Part shown: in pieces, positions 25,453 to 35,107 of the stretch
How positions within the stretch are numbered: position 1 is the stretch's first letter
Layout: each line of letters starts with the position of its first letter
NCBI RefSeq assembly: GCF_012726265.1
Contig: NZ_JAASAG010000012.1
Span: 186,001-250,000 of the forward strand
Reading direction: 5' to 3'
DNA length: 64,000 bases
DNA from: Streptomyces sp. HNM0575
GTDB lineage: Bacteria; Actinomycetota; Actinomycetes; Streptomycetales; Streptomycetaceae
The notes under the pieces: generated by a model
Seen by the model: only the letters and a program-made list of their open reading frames with translations
Told to the model about the DNA's origin: nothing
Database searches by the model: none
Position numbers and translations under genes: made by a program

Positions 25453-27573
25453 TCAGATGTCGAGGAACCGGACGTCCTTGGCGTTGCGCTGGATGAACGA
25501 GCGCCGTGCCTCCACGTCCTCGCCCATGAGGATCGAGAACAGGTCGTCCGCGGCCGCGGCGTCGTCCAGCGTCACCTGACGCAGCACCCGGTGATCGGCG
25601 TCCATGGTCGTGATCCGCAGCTCCTCGGCGTTCATCTCGCCGAGACCCTTGAACCGCTGGATCGAGTCGTCCCTGATCCGCTTGCCCTGCTCGCGGCCGA
25701 GCTCGATGAGGCTGTCGCGCTCGCGGTCGGAGTAGGCGTACTGATGCTCGTCCCGCCCCCACTTGACCTTGTAGAGCGGCGGCTGCGAGAGGAAGACGTG
25801 CCCCGCCTCGACCAGCGGGCGCATGAAGCGGAACAGCAGCGTCAGCAGCAGGGTGTTGATGTGCTGGCCGTCGACGTCGGCGTCGGCCATGAGAATGATC
25901 TTCTGGTAGCGCAGCCTCGCGATGTCGAAGTCCTCGTGGATGCCGGTGCCGAACGCAGAGATCAGCGCCTGCACCTCGGCGTTCTGAAGGACCTTGTCGA
26001 TACGGGCCTTCTCCACGTTGAGGATCTTGCCGCGGATCGGGAGGATCGCCTGGAACTCCGGATTGCGGCCCGACTTGGCCGAACCGCCGGCCGAGTCGCC
26101 CTCCACGATGAAGATCTCGCACTTCGCCGGGTCGTTGGACTGGCAGTCGCTCAGCTTGCCCGGCAGCGACGCCGTCTCCAACAGGCCCTTGCGGCGCGTG
26201 AGATCGCGGGCCTTGCGCGCCGCCACCCGGGCCGTCGCCGCCTGGATGCCCTTGCGGATGATGTCCGCGGCCTCGTTCGGATTGCGGTCCAGCCAGTCGC
26301 TGAGGTGCTCGTGGGTGATCTTCTGCACGAAGGTCTTCGCCTCCGTGTTGCCCAGCTTGGTCTTCGTCTGGCCCTCGAACTGCGGCTCGCCCAGCTTGAC
26401 GGAGATGATCGCCGTCAGGCCCTCCCGGATGTCCTCACCCGTGAGGTTGTCGTCCTTGTCGCGCAGAAGGCGCTTGTCCCGTGCGTACCGGTTGATCAGA
26501 CCCGTCAGCGCCGCGCGGAAACCCTCCTCGTGCGTGCCGCCCTCGTGCGTGTGGATCGTGTTGGCGAAGGAGTACACGCCCTCGCTGTACTGGTTGTTCC
26601 ACTGCATCGCGATCTCGACCGAGAGCATCCGCTCCTTGTCCTCGGCCTCGACGTCGATCACCGTCGGATGCACCAACTCGCCCTTGCGGGAGTTGAGATA
26701 GCGCACGAAGTCGGAGATGCCGCCCTCGTAGTGGTAGCGGACGGAGAGCTGCTTGCCCTCCTCGTCCACATGCTCGGGACGCTCGTCGACGAGCTCGATC
26801 ACGAGGCCCTTGTTGAGGAACGCCATCTCCTGGAACCGGCGCGCGAGCGTCTCGAACGAGTACTCCGTGCTCTCGAAGACCTCCGGGTCCGCCCAGAACG
26901 TGACCGTCGTACCGGTCTCGTCCGTCGCCTCGTTCCGCTTCAGCGGCGCCGTCGGCACACCCAGCTTGTAGTCCTGCGTCCAGCGGTAGCCGTCACACTT
27001 GATCTCCACCGCCAGGCGCTGGGACAGCGCGTTGACGACCGAGACGCCCACACCGTGCAGACCGCCCGAGACCGCGTACCCGCCGCCGCCGAACTTGCCG
27101 CCCGCGTGCAGCACCGTGAGCACGACCTCGACCGCCGGCTTCTGCTCGGACGCCACGATGCCCACGGGGATGCCGCGGCCGTTGTCCTGGACCCGCACGC
27201 CGCCGTCCTCCAGCAGCGTCACGGTGATCGTGTCCGCGTGCCCGGCCATGGCCTCGTCGACCGAGTTGTCCACGACCTCCTGTACGAGGTGATGCAGACC
27301 ACGTTCACCGGTCGAGCCGATGTACATGCCGGGCCGCTTGCGCACCGCCTCAAGGCCCTCGAGAACGGTGATCGCGCTCGCGTCGTACGACGGCTCACCG
27401 TCCGCGGACACGGGCGAGACCGGCGGACCCACCGGAGGAACCTCGGCGCCCGCGCCGTCGACCAGGGCGGCTCCGGCCTGTGTGGCCGCCTCGGAGCCGT
27501 TCTCGCCCGGTGTGCCGGTGTCGCCGTCGGTGGGAGTGTTCTCGTACTCGTTGAGATCGCCGGAATCGGCCAC
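25453..27573 (-). CDS. gyrB: DNA gyrase subunit B (706 aa)
   Basis: ATPase subunit of gyrase. The GHKL ATPase domain shows VVDNSVDEAMAG, VQDNGRGIPVG and GLHGVGVSVVNALS; the TOPRIM metal site shows IVEGDSAGGSAKSGR and the DADVDGQHI motif. Start is GTG at 27573, with AAAGGG 6-7 bp upstream; the open frame extends further upstream but without homology. The N-terminal 60 residues are acidic and variable, as in other streptomycete GyrB proteins. Confidence 0.98.
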   Translation of the reverse strand: MADSGDLNEYENTPTDGDTGTPGENGSEAATQAGAALVDGAGAEVPPVGPPVSPVSADGEPSYDASAITVLEGLEAVRKRPGMYIGSTGERGLHHLVQEVVDNSVDEAMAGHADTITVTLLEDGGVRVQDNGRGIPVGIVASEQKPAVEVVLTVLHAGGKFGGGGYAVSGGLHGVGVSVVNALSQRLAVEIKCDGYRWTQDYKLGVPTAPLKRNEATDETGTTVTFWADPEVFESTEYSFETLARRFQEMAFLNKGLVIELVDERPEHVDEEGKQLSVRYHYEGGISDFVRYLNSRKGELVHPTVIDVEAEDKERMLSVEIAMQWNNQYSEGVYSFANTIHTHEGGTHEEGFRAALTGLINRYARDKRLLRDKDDNLTGEDIREGLTAIISVKLGEPQFEGQTKTKLGNTEAKTFVQKITHEHLSDWLDRNPNEAADIIRKGIQAATARVAARKARDLTRRKGLLETASLPGKLSDCQSNDPAKCEIFIVEGDSAGGSAKSGRNPEFQAILPIRGKILNVEKARIDKVLQNAEVQALISAFGTGIHEDFDIARLRYQKIILMADADVDGQHINTLLLTLLFRFMRPLVEAGHVFLSQPPLYKVKWGRDEHQYAYSDRERDSLIELGREQGKRIRDDSIQRFKGLGEMNAEELRITTMDADHRVLRQVTLDDAAAADDLFSILMGEDVEARRSFIQRNAKDVRFLDI

Positions 27574-27666
27574 GAAGCGCCCTTTCTGGCACAGCACAGG
27601 CCGACTCCAGAAGCCTGGAGCGGCTGCGTCGTTCGACATGTTCCGCAACGGGGCGGGTTCTCGACC

Positions 27667-27672
27667 AGTGTA
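27667..27672 (-). promoter_or_regulatory. Candidate -10 element of the gyrB promoter
   Basis: TACACT on the minus strand, about 95 bp before the gyrB start. The matching -35 is poor, which is common for supercoiling-sensitive gyrase promoters. Low certainty. Confidence 0.35.
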
Positions 27673-27840
27673 CCGGTGGCGGCTGCCTGAATGGGCGTTT
27701 GCCGGTGCCTGAGTCCGCATGTGCCGTCCTGAACTGGCGTCCGCCGACTCCCCATATGCACACCGGGGGGCCAGCGCGCTCACAGGGGCGCTCAGCGCTT
27801 CGGGCTGTCAACGTCCCATCACGGTGAGCGCCCTCACGAA

Positions 27841-28452
27841 TCACCCGTAGGTGTCCCCGGGCCCCTTGCTACCCGGTGCACGCAACGGACCACTACGCGT
27901 AACAGGAGCCTGCGGACCGAGCACCTTCAACAACGCGACCGTCCCATCGCCCAGATCCTCGTTGAGGCGCGCCACGAGCCGCGGCGCCAGCAGCCGGAGC
28001 TGCGTCGCCCACGCCGTGGAATCACACCGCACGGTCAGCACCCGCTGCTCCTCGTCGTACCGCTGCGGCTCGCAGTGCTGCGCCACCTCCGGACCGACCA
28101 ACTGCGGCCACCGGCCCATCACACCGCCCACCGCGGCCGGAACCTCCCAGCCCCGCTCGGTGATCAGCCCCCGCACCGCCGCACCCAAAGACAGCGGATC
28201 CCGTCCGTCACGCCCCGATCCGGAACGCGGCACCCGGCCACGCCGCACGTCCTTCTTCTGCTGCGCCGCCGCACCACGCGCCCGCGCCTGCTCCTTGGCC
28301 GCGCGCAGCGCCACCCGCGCGAGATCGACACCGGTGGGCTCTGCAGGCTCCGGCCGCTCCGCGCCGGGCGGCGACTGCGGATCCGGCTCCGCTGCCTGCT
28401 GCTGCGGCGCCTCCGGCTCCGGGTCCCGTGCGGCCCCGGGCTCCTCACTCAT
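27841..28452 (-). CDS. DUF721/DciA-like protein (203 aa)
   Basis: Belongs to the DciA (DUF721) family, which assists loading of the replicative helicase DnaB in bacteria that lack DnaC/DnaI. The N-terminal 70 residues are disordered and rich in Pro/Glu/Ala. The DciA core spans about 80-180, with LGAAVRGLITERGWEVPAAV, WPQLVGPEVAQHCEPQRY, VLTVRCDSTAWATQLRLL and a C-terminal ARLNEDLG. ATG 28452 is chosen; the gene overlaps the recF end by 8 bp, so they are translationally linked. Position between recF and gyrB is conserved in actinobacteria. Confidence 0.9.
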   Translation of the reverse strand: MSEEPGAARDPEPEAPQQQAAEPDPQSPPGAERPEPAEPTGVDLARVALRAAKEQARARGAAAQQKKDVRRGRVPRSGSGRDGRDPLSLGAAVRGLITERGWEVPAAVGGVMGRWPQLVGPEVAQHCEPQRYDEEQRVLTVRCDSTAWATQLRLLAPRLVARLNEDLGDGTVALLKVLGPQAPVTRSGPLRAPGSKGPGDTYG

Positions 28453-29623
28453 CGCGTACGACCTCCCCGTCCGCGACCGCGAAACGGGCACCCGCCAGCA
28501 CCTCCGGCACGTCCTCCGGCACCGCCGCCGTCACCAGCACCTGCTCGCCCGGAGCCACCAACTCGGCCAGCCGCGCCCGCCGTTGCACGTCCAGCTCGGC
28601 GAAGACGTCGTCCAGCACGAGTACCGGCTCGTGGCCCTCGCTCTTGAGCAACTCATACGAAGCCAGCCGCAGCGACAGCGCGAACGACCACGACTCGCCA
28701 TGGCTCGCATAGCCCTTCGCGGGCAGATCCCCCAACTTCAGCACCAGGTCGTCCCGGTGCGGGCCCACCAGCGTCACACCGCGCTCCATCTCCGCGCGGC
28801 GCGAGTCCCTGAGCGACGACAGCAACCCCTCGTAAAGCTCCGCGGGGGAGGCGGCACCGCCGGCCCCGTCCCCGCCGGAATCCCCGTCCCCGCGGTCGCC
28901 CCCGTCACCGCCGTCCGCCGGAACCCCCCGGTACTCCAGCCCCACCGGACCGCCGCCCGGCGCGAGCCGCTCGTACGCCTTGTCCGCGAGCGGCCGCAGC
29001 GCCGATATCAGCTCCAGCCGCCGCGCCAGCAACTCCGCGCCCACGCGCGCCAGATGCTCGTCCCACACGTCCAGCGTGGAGGTGTCCACGGCACGGCCGC
29101 CGTGCCGCCGCGCCATCACCGCCGACTTCAGCAGCGAATTGCGCTGCTTCAGCACCCGGTCGTAGTCGGAGCGCACCCCTGCCATGCGCGGCGAGCGCGC
29201 CGTCACCAACTCGTCCAGGAACCGCCGCCGTTCACCCGGATCGCCCTTCACCAGCGACAGATCCTCGGGCGCGAACAGCACCGTACGCAGAATCCCCAGC
29301 GCATCGCGCGGCCTGACCTGCGAAGAGCGGTTGATCCGCGCGCGGTTGGCCTTGCCCGGGTTCAGCTCCAGCTCGACCAGCTGCTGCCGGTCGTCCTGCC
29401 GCACCGCCGCCCGTACGACGGCACGCTGCGCACCCGCCCGCACCAGCGGGGCGTCCGACGACACCCGGTGGCTGCCCAGCGACGCGAGATAGCCGACGGC
29501 CTCCACAAGATTCGTCTTGCCCTGGCCGTTCGGCCCCACGAAGACCGTCACGCCCGGACCGAGAGACACCTCGGCCCGGGCGTACGAACGGAAGTCGGCG
29601 AGCGACAGATGCGTGACGTGCAT
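28445..29623 (-). CDS. recF: DNA replication/repair protein RecF (392 aa)
   Basis: SMC-like ATPase that loads RecA at gaps. Motifs: LADFRSYARAEVSLGPG at the N-terminus, Walker A VGPNGQGKTNLVEA, the signature region around GYASHGESWSFALSLRLA and Walker B VLVLDDVFAELDVQRR. A Gly/Asp-rich insert (about residues 245-265) is seen. ATG 29623 is chosen because the protein then begins MHVTHLSLADFRSY, as in relatives; a TTG 12 bp upstream is the alternative. Confidence 0.97.
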   Translation of the reverse strand: MHVTHLSLADFRSYARAEVSLGPGVTVFVGPNGQGKTNLVEAVGYLASLGSHRVSSDAPLVRAGAQRAVVRAAVRQDDRQQLVELELNPGKANRARINRSSQVRPRDALGILRTVLFAPEDLSLVKGDPGERRRFLDELVTARSPRMAGVRSDYDRVLKQRNSLLKSAVMARRHGGRAVDTSTLDVWDEHLARVGAELLARRLELISALRPLADKAYERLAPGGGPVGLEYRGVPADGGDGGDRGDGDSGGDGAGGAASPAELYEGLLSSLRDSRRAEMERGVTLVGPHRDDLVLKLGDLPAKGYASHGESWSFALSLRLASYELLKSEGHEPVLVLDDVFAELDVQRRARLAELVAPGEQVLVTAAVPEDVPEVLAGARFAVADGEVVRDE

Positions 29624-29631
29624 CGGAACCG

Positions 29632-30564
29632 TCAACCACCCACCGGCGGAAGGACGTCCGCCCCCGGAGTGTCACCGTCCACATGTACGCCGCTCGCCGA
29701 GACCGCGTGTCCGCCGAACTGGTTCCGCAGCGCCGCCACCATCTTCATCTGCGGCGAGTCCTTCTGCCTGGACGAGAAGCGCGCGAAGAGCGACGCCGTG
29801 ATCGCCGGCAGCGGCACCGCGTGGTCGATCGCGGCGTCGACCGTCCAGCGGCCCTCGCCCGAGTCGGCCGCATAGCCGCGCAGTTCGGCGAGATGCTCGT
29901 CCGACTCCAGCGCCTTGACCGCCAGGTCCAGCAGCCACGAACGGATGACCGTGCCCTGCTGCCACGAGCGGAACACCTCGCGCACGTCCGTCACCGAGTC
30001 GACGGCCTCCAGCAGCTCCCAGCCCTCGGCGAAGGCCTGCATCATCGCGTACTCGATGCCGTTGTGGACCATCTTCGCGAAGTGGCCCGCACCTACCTTC
30101 CCGGCGTGTACGGAGCCGAACTCGCCCTCGGGCTTGAGCGCGTCGAAGACGGGCTGGACCCGCGCCACGTGCTCGGCGTCGCCGCCGTACATCAGCGCAT
30201 AGCCGTTCTCCAGGCCCCAGACGCCTCCGGAGACACCGCAGTCGACGAAACCGACGCCCTTGGCGGCCAGCTCCCCGGCGTGCTGCTCGTCCTCCGTCCA
30301 GCGGGAGTTGCCGCCGTCGACGACGACGTCGCCGGGGGAGAGCAGCTCCGCCAGCTGATCGATGGTCGACTGCGTCGCCGCCCCGGCCGGGACCATCACC
30401 CACACGACGCGCGGTCCCTGGAGCTTCGCCACCAGCTCCTCGACGCTTCGCACGTCCGCGACATCGGGGTTGCGGTCGTAGCCGATGACTGTGTGGCCGG
30501 CCCGGCGGATGCGCTCGCGCATGTTCCCGCCCATCTTGCCGAGACCGATGAGACCGAGCTCCAT
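29632..30564 (-). CDS. gnd: 6-phosphogluconate dehydrogenase, decarboxylating, short type (310 aa)
   Basis: Oxidises 6-phosphogluconate to ribulose 5-phosphate. NAD(P)-binding GLIGLGKMGGNM is at the N-terminus, then VVDGGNSRWTEDE, the catalytic region GVSGGVWGLENGYALMYGG, and KMVHNGIEYAMMQAFAEG with the conserved Lys and Asn. About 310 residues mark the short bacterial type (GndA/YqeC-like), often NAD-dependent. A metabolic gene between dnaN and recF is the usual arrangement in streptomycetes and mycobacteria. ATG 30564 is chosen because it gives MELGLIGLGKMG. Confidence 0.95.
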   Translation of the reverse strand: MELGLIGLGKMGGNMRERIRRAGHTVIGYDRNPDVADVRSVEELVAKLQGPRVVWVMVPAGAATQSTIDQLAELLSPGDVVVDGGNSRWTEDEQHAGELAAKGVGFVDCGVSGGVWGLENGYALMYGGDAEHVARVQPVFDALKPEGEFGSVHAGKVGAGHFAKMVHNGIEYAMMQAFAEGWELLEAVDSVTDVREVFRSWQQGTVIRSWLLDLAVKALESDEHLAELRGYAADSGEGRWTVDAAIDHAVPLPAITASLFARFSSRQKDSPQMKMVAALRNQFGGHAVSASGVHVDGDTPGADVLPPVGG

Positions 30565-30700
30565 CAGTGCCCCTTCTTTCACGTTTCGTACCTGGGCCCG
30601 AGCCTACGCCCACAGGGTGTGCGCACAGCTGTGGACTCCGCTTGCCCGAACGTGCTGACCAGGAGCTACGGCGTGGACCGCACGGCACCCAGCCCGTGGC

Positions 30701-31831
30701 TCAGCCCGACAACCGCACAGGCATGATCAGGTACTTGTACGCGTCGTCCGCCTCGACATCCCGCGCGGGCTTGCCGCTCAGCAGCGCCGGTTTCGTCGAC
30801 GTCGTGAAGGAGAGCTGGGCGACGGGGGAGTCGATCGCGCTCAGACCCTCAAGCAGGAAACCGGGGTTGAAGGCGATCGAGACGTCATCGCCCTCCAGCT
30901 CCGCGTCCACACGCTCCACAGCCTGTGCATCGTCGCTCGACCCGGCCTCCAGGGTGAGCACGCCCTGCTCGAAGCTCAGCCTGACCGGGGTGTTCCGCTC
31001 CGCGACCAGCGCGACGCGCTTCACCGCCTCGACGAACGGCGCCGTCTCGATCACCGCGACCGAGTTGAACTCCGTGGGGAACAGCGTGCGGTACTTGGGC
31101 AGATCGCCCTCCAGCAGCCTCGTCGTCGTACGCCGCCCCGCGCCCTCGAAGCCGATCAGACCCTCGCCCGCGCCCGAACCCGACAGCGCCAGCGTGACGT
31201 TGTCGCCGCTGCTGAGCGACTTGGCGGTGTCCAGCAGGGTCTTGGCGGGTACGAGCGCCACCGACGAGGCGTCCGGCGTCTCCGGCTTCCACAGGAACTC
31301 GCGTACGGCGAAGCGGTACCGGTCCGTCGAGGCCAGGGTGACCGTGTCGCCCTCGATCTCGATCCGTACGCCCGTGAGCACCGGCAGGGTGTCGTCGCGG
31401 CCGGCGGCGATGGCGACCTGGGAGACGGCGGAGGCGAACACTTCGCCCGGCACCGTGCCGGTGGCGGTGGGCATCTCGGGCAGCGCCGGATACTCCTCCA
31501 CAGGCAGTGTGTGGAGGGTGAAACGGGAGGAGCCGCAGGAGACCGTGGCCCGTACACCGTCTGTGGAGATCTCCACGGGACGGTTGGGGAGCGAGCGGCA
31601 GATGTCGGCGAGCAGCCGGCCGGAGACGAGGACCGTGCCCTCCTCCTCGACCTCGCCTTCGACCGAGACCCGCGCCGAGACCTCGTAGTCGAAGCCGGAG
31701 AGGCTCAGGGAACTGTCCTCGGCCTTCAGCAGCAGACCCGCAAGGACAGGTACGGGCGGACGGGCGGGGAGGCTCTTCGCCGCCCAGGCCACCGCCTCCG
31801 CGAGTACATCGCGCTCTACCCGGATCTTCAC
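30701..31831 (-). CDS. dnaN: DNA polymerase III beta subunit, sliding clamp (376 aa)
   Basis: Ring-shaped processivity clamp. Three similar domains are present; the start is VKIRVERDVLAEAVAWAAK and the C-terminus is the typical DDAYKYLIMPVRLSG. Length is normal. GTG 31831 is chosen; the frame continues upstream into oriC without homology. The gene reads away from oriC. Confidence 0.98.
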   Translation of the reverse strand: MKIRVERDVLAEAVAWAAKSLPARPPVPVLAGLLLKAEDSSLSLSGFDYEVSARVSVEGEVEEEGTVLVSGRLLADICRSLPNRPVEISTDGVRATVSCGSSRFTLHTLPVEEYPALPEMPTATGTVPGEVFASAVSQVAIAAGRDDTLPVLTGVRIEIEGDTVTLASTDRYRFAVREFLWKPETPDASSVALVPAKTLLDTAKSLSSGDNVTLALSGSGAGEGLIGFEGAGRRTTTRLLEGDLPKYRTLFPTEFNSVAVIETAPFVEAVKRVALVAERNTPVRLSFEQGVLTLEAGSSDDAQAVERVDAELEGDDVSIAFNPGFLLEGLSAIDSPVAQLSFTTSTKPALLSGKPARDVEADDAYKYLIMPVRLSG

Positions 31832-32709
31832 CTTCAGCCGCCTCCTGCTGTTGCTGGCTGCTCGCCCTGCTGCCTGTCGTAGTCGGCTCGTTGCCGGGGT
31901 CCAGTCTGACGCACGCCGCCGACAGTCGGCGTGGGTGTGGGTCAAGTCGTTGCGGGGTGGGTAGGACAGGGAGAGCTCGAGTTGTGCACAGCCCCCACTT
32001 CGAAACAGATTCCGCGCTATACATCCGTGGTCGTAGTAGTAGGGCTTGTGGATTCCGTGGATAAGTCCGTTTCCCCAGCTCAGCGCCAGAATTCTGTCCA
32101 CCGTGCCTGTGGGCGCCGCCGGTGGACAGACGACTGTTTCTGTGGACGGCGAAAAGTTCTGCACACCCGGTGCACAGCTTCCCGGCAGTTCCCCACAGCC
32201 GATCCCGATGCTTTCCCCAGGTTTCCCACAGGGGTTGAACGGGCCGGTGTGTGACGGCTTTCACTCGGACCAGTGAGCAGGCGCGTTGTGTTGCCGAACA
32301 GTGGACAGGTCTGTGGAGAAGCTGGGGAAAGCATCGCCCGGGCTGTGGGCGGGCGGTGGACAGACGTCGTCATGCACACTGCTGCCGCTGACCGGTCCAC
32401 ATCCTGTGGACCGTGGATGCTCACAATTCCACAGCCCGGTGACCTCGCCGAACGCTCTCCGACTGCCCGCTCTGTGGACGCAGTTCGGGACGACTTCGGG
32501 GACCCACAGGGTGTGGACGCCTCATACGGCTGTTTCCTGTGGACCTCGGCCTCCCGGCAGCTCGGATTCGAACAGCGAAGAGCCCCCGAGGAGTTGGCTC
32601 CAAGGGGGCTCGTGCCGTTCCGGGAGGGCGCACGACGCTCACGACAGGCACGCATGTATGCGACGTACGCGAGCGGTGGTTCGCTGTCGGTGACGCCAGA
32701 ACGCGAACG
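31832..32709. other. oriC: Chromosomal replication origin oriC
   Basis: 878-bp non-coding region between dnaN and dnaA, packed with DnaA-box-like sequences (consensus TTGTCCACA) in both orientations. Examples on + are TTGTGCACA 31982-31990, CTGTCCACC 32094-32102, TTCCCCACA 32189-32197, TTTCCCACA 32222-32230 and CGGTCCACA 32393-32401. Examples on - are GAATCCACA 32047-32055, TTATCCACG 32056-32064, CTGTCCACC 32121-32129 and 32355-32363, CCGTCCACA 32141-32149, CTGTCCACT 32300-32308, TTCTCCACA 32312-32320, CGGTCCACA 32405-32413, GCGTCCACA 32473-32481 and 32512-32520, and AGGTCCACA 32538-32546. The density and place match the Streptomyces origin, which has about 19 boxes. Confidence 0.95.
32580..32611 (-). 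terminator. Hairpin downstream of dnaA
   Basis: 8-bp arms (32580-32587 and 32604-32611) with a 16-nt loop, about 100 nt past the dnaA stop, at the edge of the DnaA-box array. It probably shields oriC from dnaA transcription. Confidence 0.45.
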
Positions 32710-34629
32710 TCAGGCGTTCTTGATGCGGTTGGTGAGCTCGGTGACCTGGTTGTAGATCGAGCGCCGCTCTGCCATGAGCGCCCTGATCTTGCGGTCGGCG
32801 TGCATCACCGTCGTATGGTCGCGGCCGCCGAACTGGCTGCCGATCTTGGGCAGCGACAGGTCTGTGAGCTCGCGGCACAGGTACATCGCGATCTGCCGCG
32901 CCGTGACCAGGACGCGGCTGCGCGAGGAGCCGCACAGGTCGTCGACGGTGAGACCGAAGTAGTCCGCCGTGGCGGCCATGATGGCCGACGCGGTGATCTC
33001 CGGGGTGGCGTCCTCGCCGCCGGGGATCAGGTCCTTGAGGACGATCTCGGTCAGCCCGAGGTCGACGGGCTGCCGGTTGAGCGAAGCGAAGGCCGTGACC
33101 CGGATCAGCGCGCCCTCCAGCTCGCGGATGTTGCGCGAGATGCGCGACGCGATGAACTCCAGTACCTCGGGCGGTGCGTTGAGCTGCTCCTGCACCGCTT
33201 TCTTACGGAGGATCGCGATACGCGTCTCCAACTCCGGCGGCTGCACATCCGTGATCAGACCCCACTCGAAGCGGTTGCGGAGCCGGTCCTCCAGGGTGAT
33301 CAGGGCCTTGGGCGGCCGGTCGCTGGAGAGCACGATCTGCTTGTTCGCGTTGTGCAGCGTGTTGAAGGTGTGGAAGAACTCCTCCTGCGTCGACTCCTTG
33401 TCCGCCAGGAACTGGATGTCGTCCACGAGCAGGATGTCCATGTCCCGGTAGCGCTTGCGGAACGCGTCCGCCTTGCCGTCGCGGATGGAGTTGATGAACT
33501 CGTTCGTGAACTCCTCGGAACTCACATAGCGCACGCGCGTACCCGGGTAGAGGCTGCGGGCGTAGTGACCGATCGCGTGCAGCAGATGGGTCTTGCCGAG
33601 CCCGGACTCCCCATAGATGAACAGCGGGTTGTACGCCTTGGCCGGGGCCTCGGCGACGGCGACTGCCGCGGCGTGTGCGAAGCGGTTCGAGGCACCGATG
33701 ACGAACGTGTCGAAGAGGTACTTCGGGTTCAGCCGCGCCGTCGGCTCGCCAGGTCCCGTGGCCGGTGCCGGCTGCGCGGCGAGCGGCCCGGGGGCACCGC
33801 TGGAAGCGGGCAGTTGGGACGGCCCGTCGTAGCGGGGAGCCGGCGGCTGCCCCTGCGGCGGCACCTGAGGCTGGGGCAACTGGCCCTGTGGCGGCGGGAG
33901 TTGCTGCTGCGCCTGCCGCTGGTGCTCGTACGACTCGTACGAGGGGGGCTGTGCGTGCTCGTACTGCTGATGATGCGGAGGGCGCGGCTGGTCGTAGTGC
34001 TGCTCGTACCTCTGCTGCTGCGGCGGCTGCCCCTGCGGCGCGTACTGATCGCGCGGGGGCTGCTGGTGCTGCTGCGGCCAGGCGCCGGTCTGCCGCGGCG
34101 CCTCGGGATATTCCGGGTACGCGGGGCGCGGGCTCGGCAGTTCGCGGTTCTCGTAGCCCTCGTATCTGCCGCCGCCGTAACCGCCGTTGTCGTACCCGTT
34201 GTTGCCGTCATATCCGCCGCTGTCGTATCCGCCGCCGTCGCGCGGCGGGGGCGTGTGCTGTGCAGGCACGGACGGAGCGGCATGCTGCGAATCGGCTCCG
34301 GATGCGGCAGCTGCGGCGGCCGCTGCATCGACGTCCGGCGTCTGCGCCGACGCCTCCGGCACGGGGCCCGTGACGGTGATCGCGAGTCGGATGGGCTGCT
34401 GGCACTCCCGGCTGAGAGCATCGCTGATCACCGGGGAGAGCCGCCCCTCGAGCACGCCCTTCGCGTACTCGTTGGGCACCCCGAGCAGGGCCGTTCCGGA
34501 TACGAGCACGAGCGGCTGGGCCTCGCGCAGCCAGCGCTGGTCCTTGGCCTCGACGCCCTGGCCGTCCGAGAGGAGCTGTTCCAGTACGCGCGGCCACACT
34601 GCGGCAAGATCGGCAGGCAGGTCGGCCAC
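32710..34629 (-). CDS. dnaA: Chromosomal replication initiator DnaA (639 aa)
   Basis: Binds DnaA boxes and opens oriC. Domain I is residues 1-about 85 (WPRVLEQLLSDGQG). Domain II is a very long linker (about 90-310) rich in Gln, Pro, Tyr and Gly, typical of streptomycetes. Domain III AAA+ has Walker A GESGLGKTHLLHAIGHYA and Walker B ILLVDDIQFLADKE. Domain IV has the box-recognition motif FGGRDHTTVMHADRKI. GTG 34629 starts the protein MADLPADLAAVW. It reads towards oriC, with its promoter on the far side. Confidence 0.98.
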   Translation of the reverse strand: MADLPADLAAVWPRVLEQLLSDGQGVEAKDQRWLREAQPLVLVSGTALLGVPNEYAKGVLEGRLSPVISDALSRECQQPIRLAITVTGPVPEASAQTPDVDAAAAAAAASGADSQHAAPSVPAQHTPPPRDGGGYDSGGYDGNNGYDNGGYGGGRYEGYENRELPSPRPAYPEYPEAPRQTGAWPQQHQQPPRDQYAPQGQPPQQQRYEQHYDQPRPPHHQQYEHAQPPSYESYEHQRQAQQQLPPPQGQLPQPQVPPQGQPPAPRYDGPSQLPASSGAPGPLAAQPAPATGPGEPTARLNPKYLFDTFVIGASNRFAHAAAVAVAEAPAKAYNPLFIYGESGLGKTHLLHAIGHYARSLYPGTRVRYVSSEEFTNEFINSIRDGKADAFRKRYRDMDILLVDDIQFLADKESTQEEFFHTFNTLHNANKQIVLSSDRPPKALITLEDRLRNRFEWGLITDVQPPELETRIAILRKKAVQEQLNAPPEVLEFIASRISRNIRELEGALIRVTAFASLNRQPVDLGLTEIVLKDLIPGGEDATPEITASAIMAATADYFGLTVDDLCGSSRSRVLVTARQIAMYLCRELTDLSLPKIGSQFGGRDHTTVMHADRKIRALMAERRSIYNQVTELTNRIKNA

Positions 34630-34757
34630 GGGTCACGCTTCTCTCGCTCGCAGGTGTGCAGTGCTGGATGAGTGCCGGAAGTGCAGTTCGGTGCAGCCGT
34701 GCAGATCCCACGAATGTGTGGTTCTGCGGACGGTCGGGAGGGATGGGAAGTTCAGTC

Positions 34758-34800
34758 ACGGTAGTCAGGGCGGCGTGCACCATTCAAGTCGTTGTCCACA
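34758..34800 (-). promoter_or_regulatory. dnaA promoter with adjacent DnaA box
   Basis: On the minus strand: -35 TTGAAT (34782-34787), 18-nt spacer, -10 TACCGT (34758-34763). A perfect DnaA box TTGTCCACA lies at 34792-34800 (+ orientation), 4 bp upstream of the -35, suited for autoregulation by DnaA. The leader to the GTG is about 120 nt. Confidence 0.75.
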
Positions 34801-34884
34801 GGCTGTGCATGACCGGTGGCCAGTCCGCGGGCGGCGCCTTCACGGAGGCCCTCTGCGACGCCGTGCGCGGGGGTGCTCGGTGGT

Positions 34885-34914
34885 TTGACCGAATGGCGTA
34901 GCCGCGCGTACCGT
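34885..34914 (+). promoter_or_regulatory. rpmH promoter
   Basis: -35 TTGACC (34885-34890), 18-nt spacer, -10 TACCGT (34909-34914): a good HrdB-type promoter, divergent from the dnaA promoter. The -10 hexamer is identical to that of dnaA. The leader to rpmH is about 185 nt. The remaining part of 34630-35107 shows no gene. Confidence 0.7.
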
Positions 34915-35107
34915 AACGAGGTCGAGTTGTCGACGGCTGCTGCCGCCTGCCTCCGATGGGCAAGGTCCATGAGATTCCTCACGGACCCGAAGCGGTGCAC
35001 ACTCGGGCGTTGCGAGCTGCTCGTGGGCGCACGGTGACAGCCGGTCGACACCACACGCCCATCTCCCGCGGTCGCCGTGGGACACGAAGCTTTCCTGGAG
35101 CCCCCGA

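Noticed and set aside
25348..27690. 780-codon + strand frame over gyrB
   Set aside because: Shadow of gyrB, which is unmistakable on the minus strand.
27805..27810. TTGACA on the minus strand upstream of gyrB as a -35
   Set aside because: No acceptable -10 at 16-19 nt, so not called a promoter.
30630..30638. DnaA-box-like TGTGGACTC between gnd and dnaN
   Set aside because: Single 7-of-9 match; not enough to call a site in GC-rich DNA.
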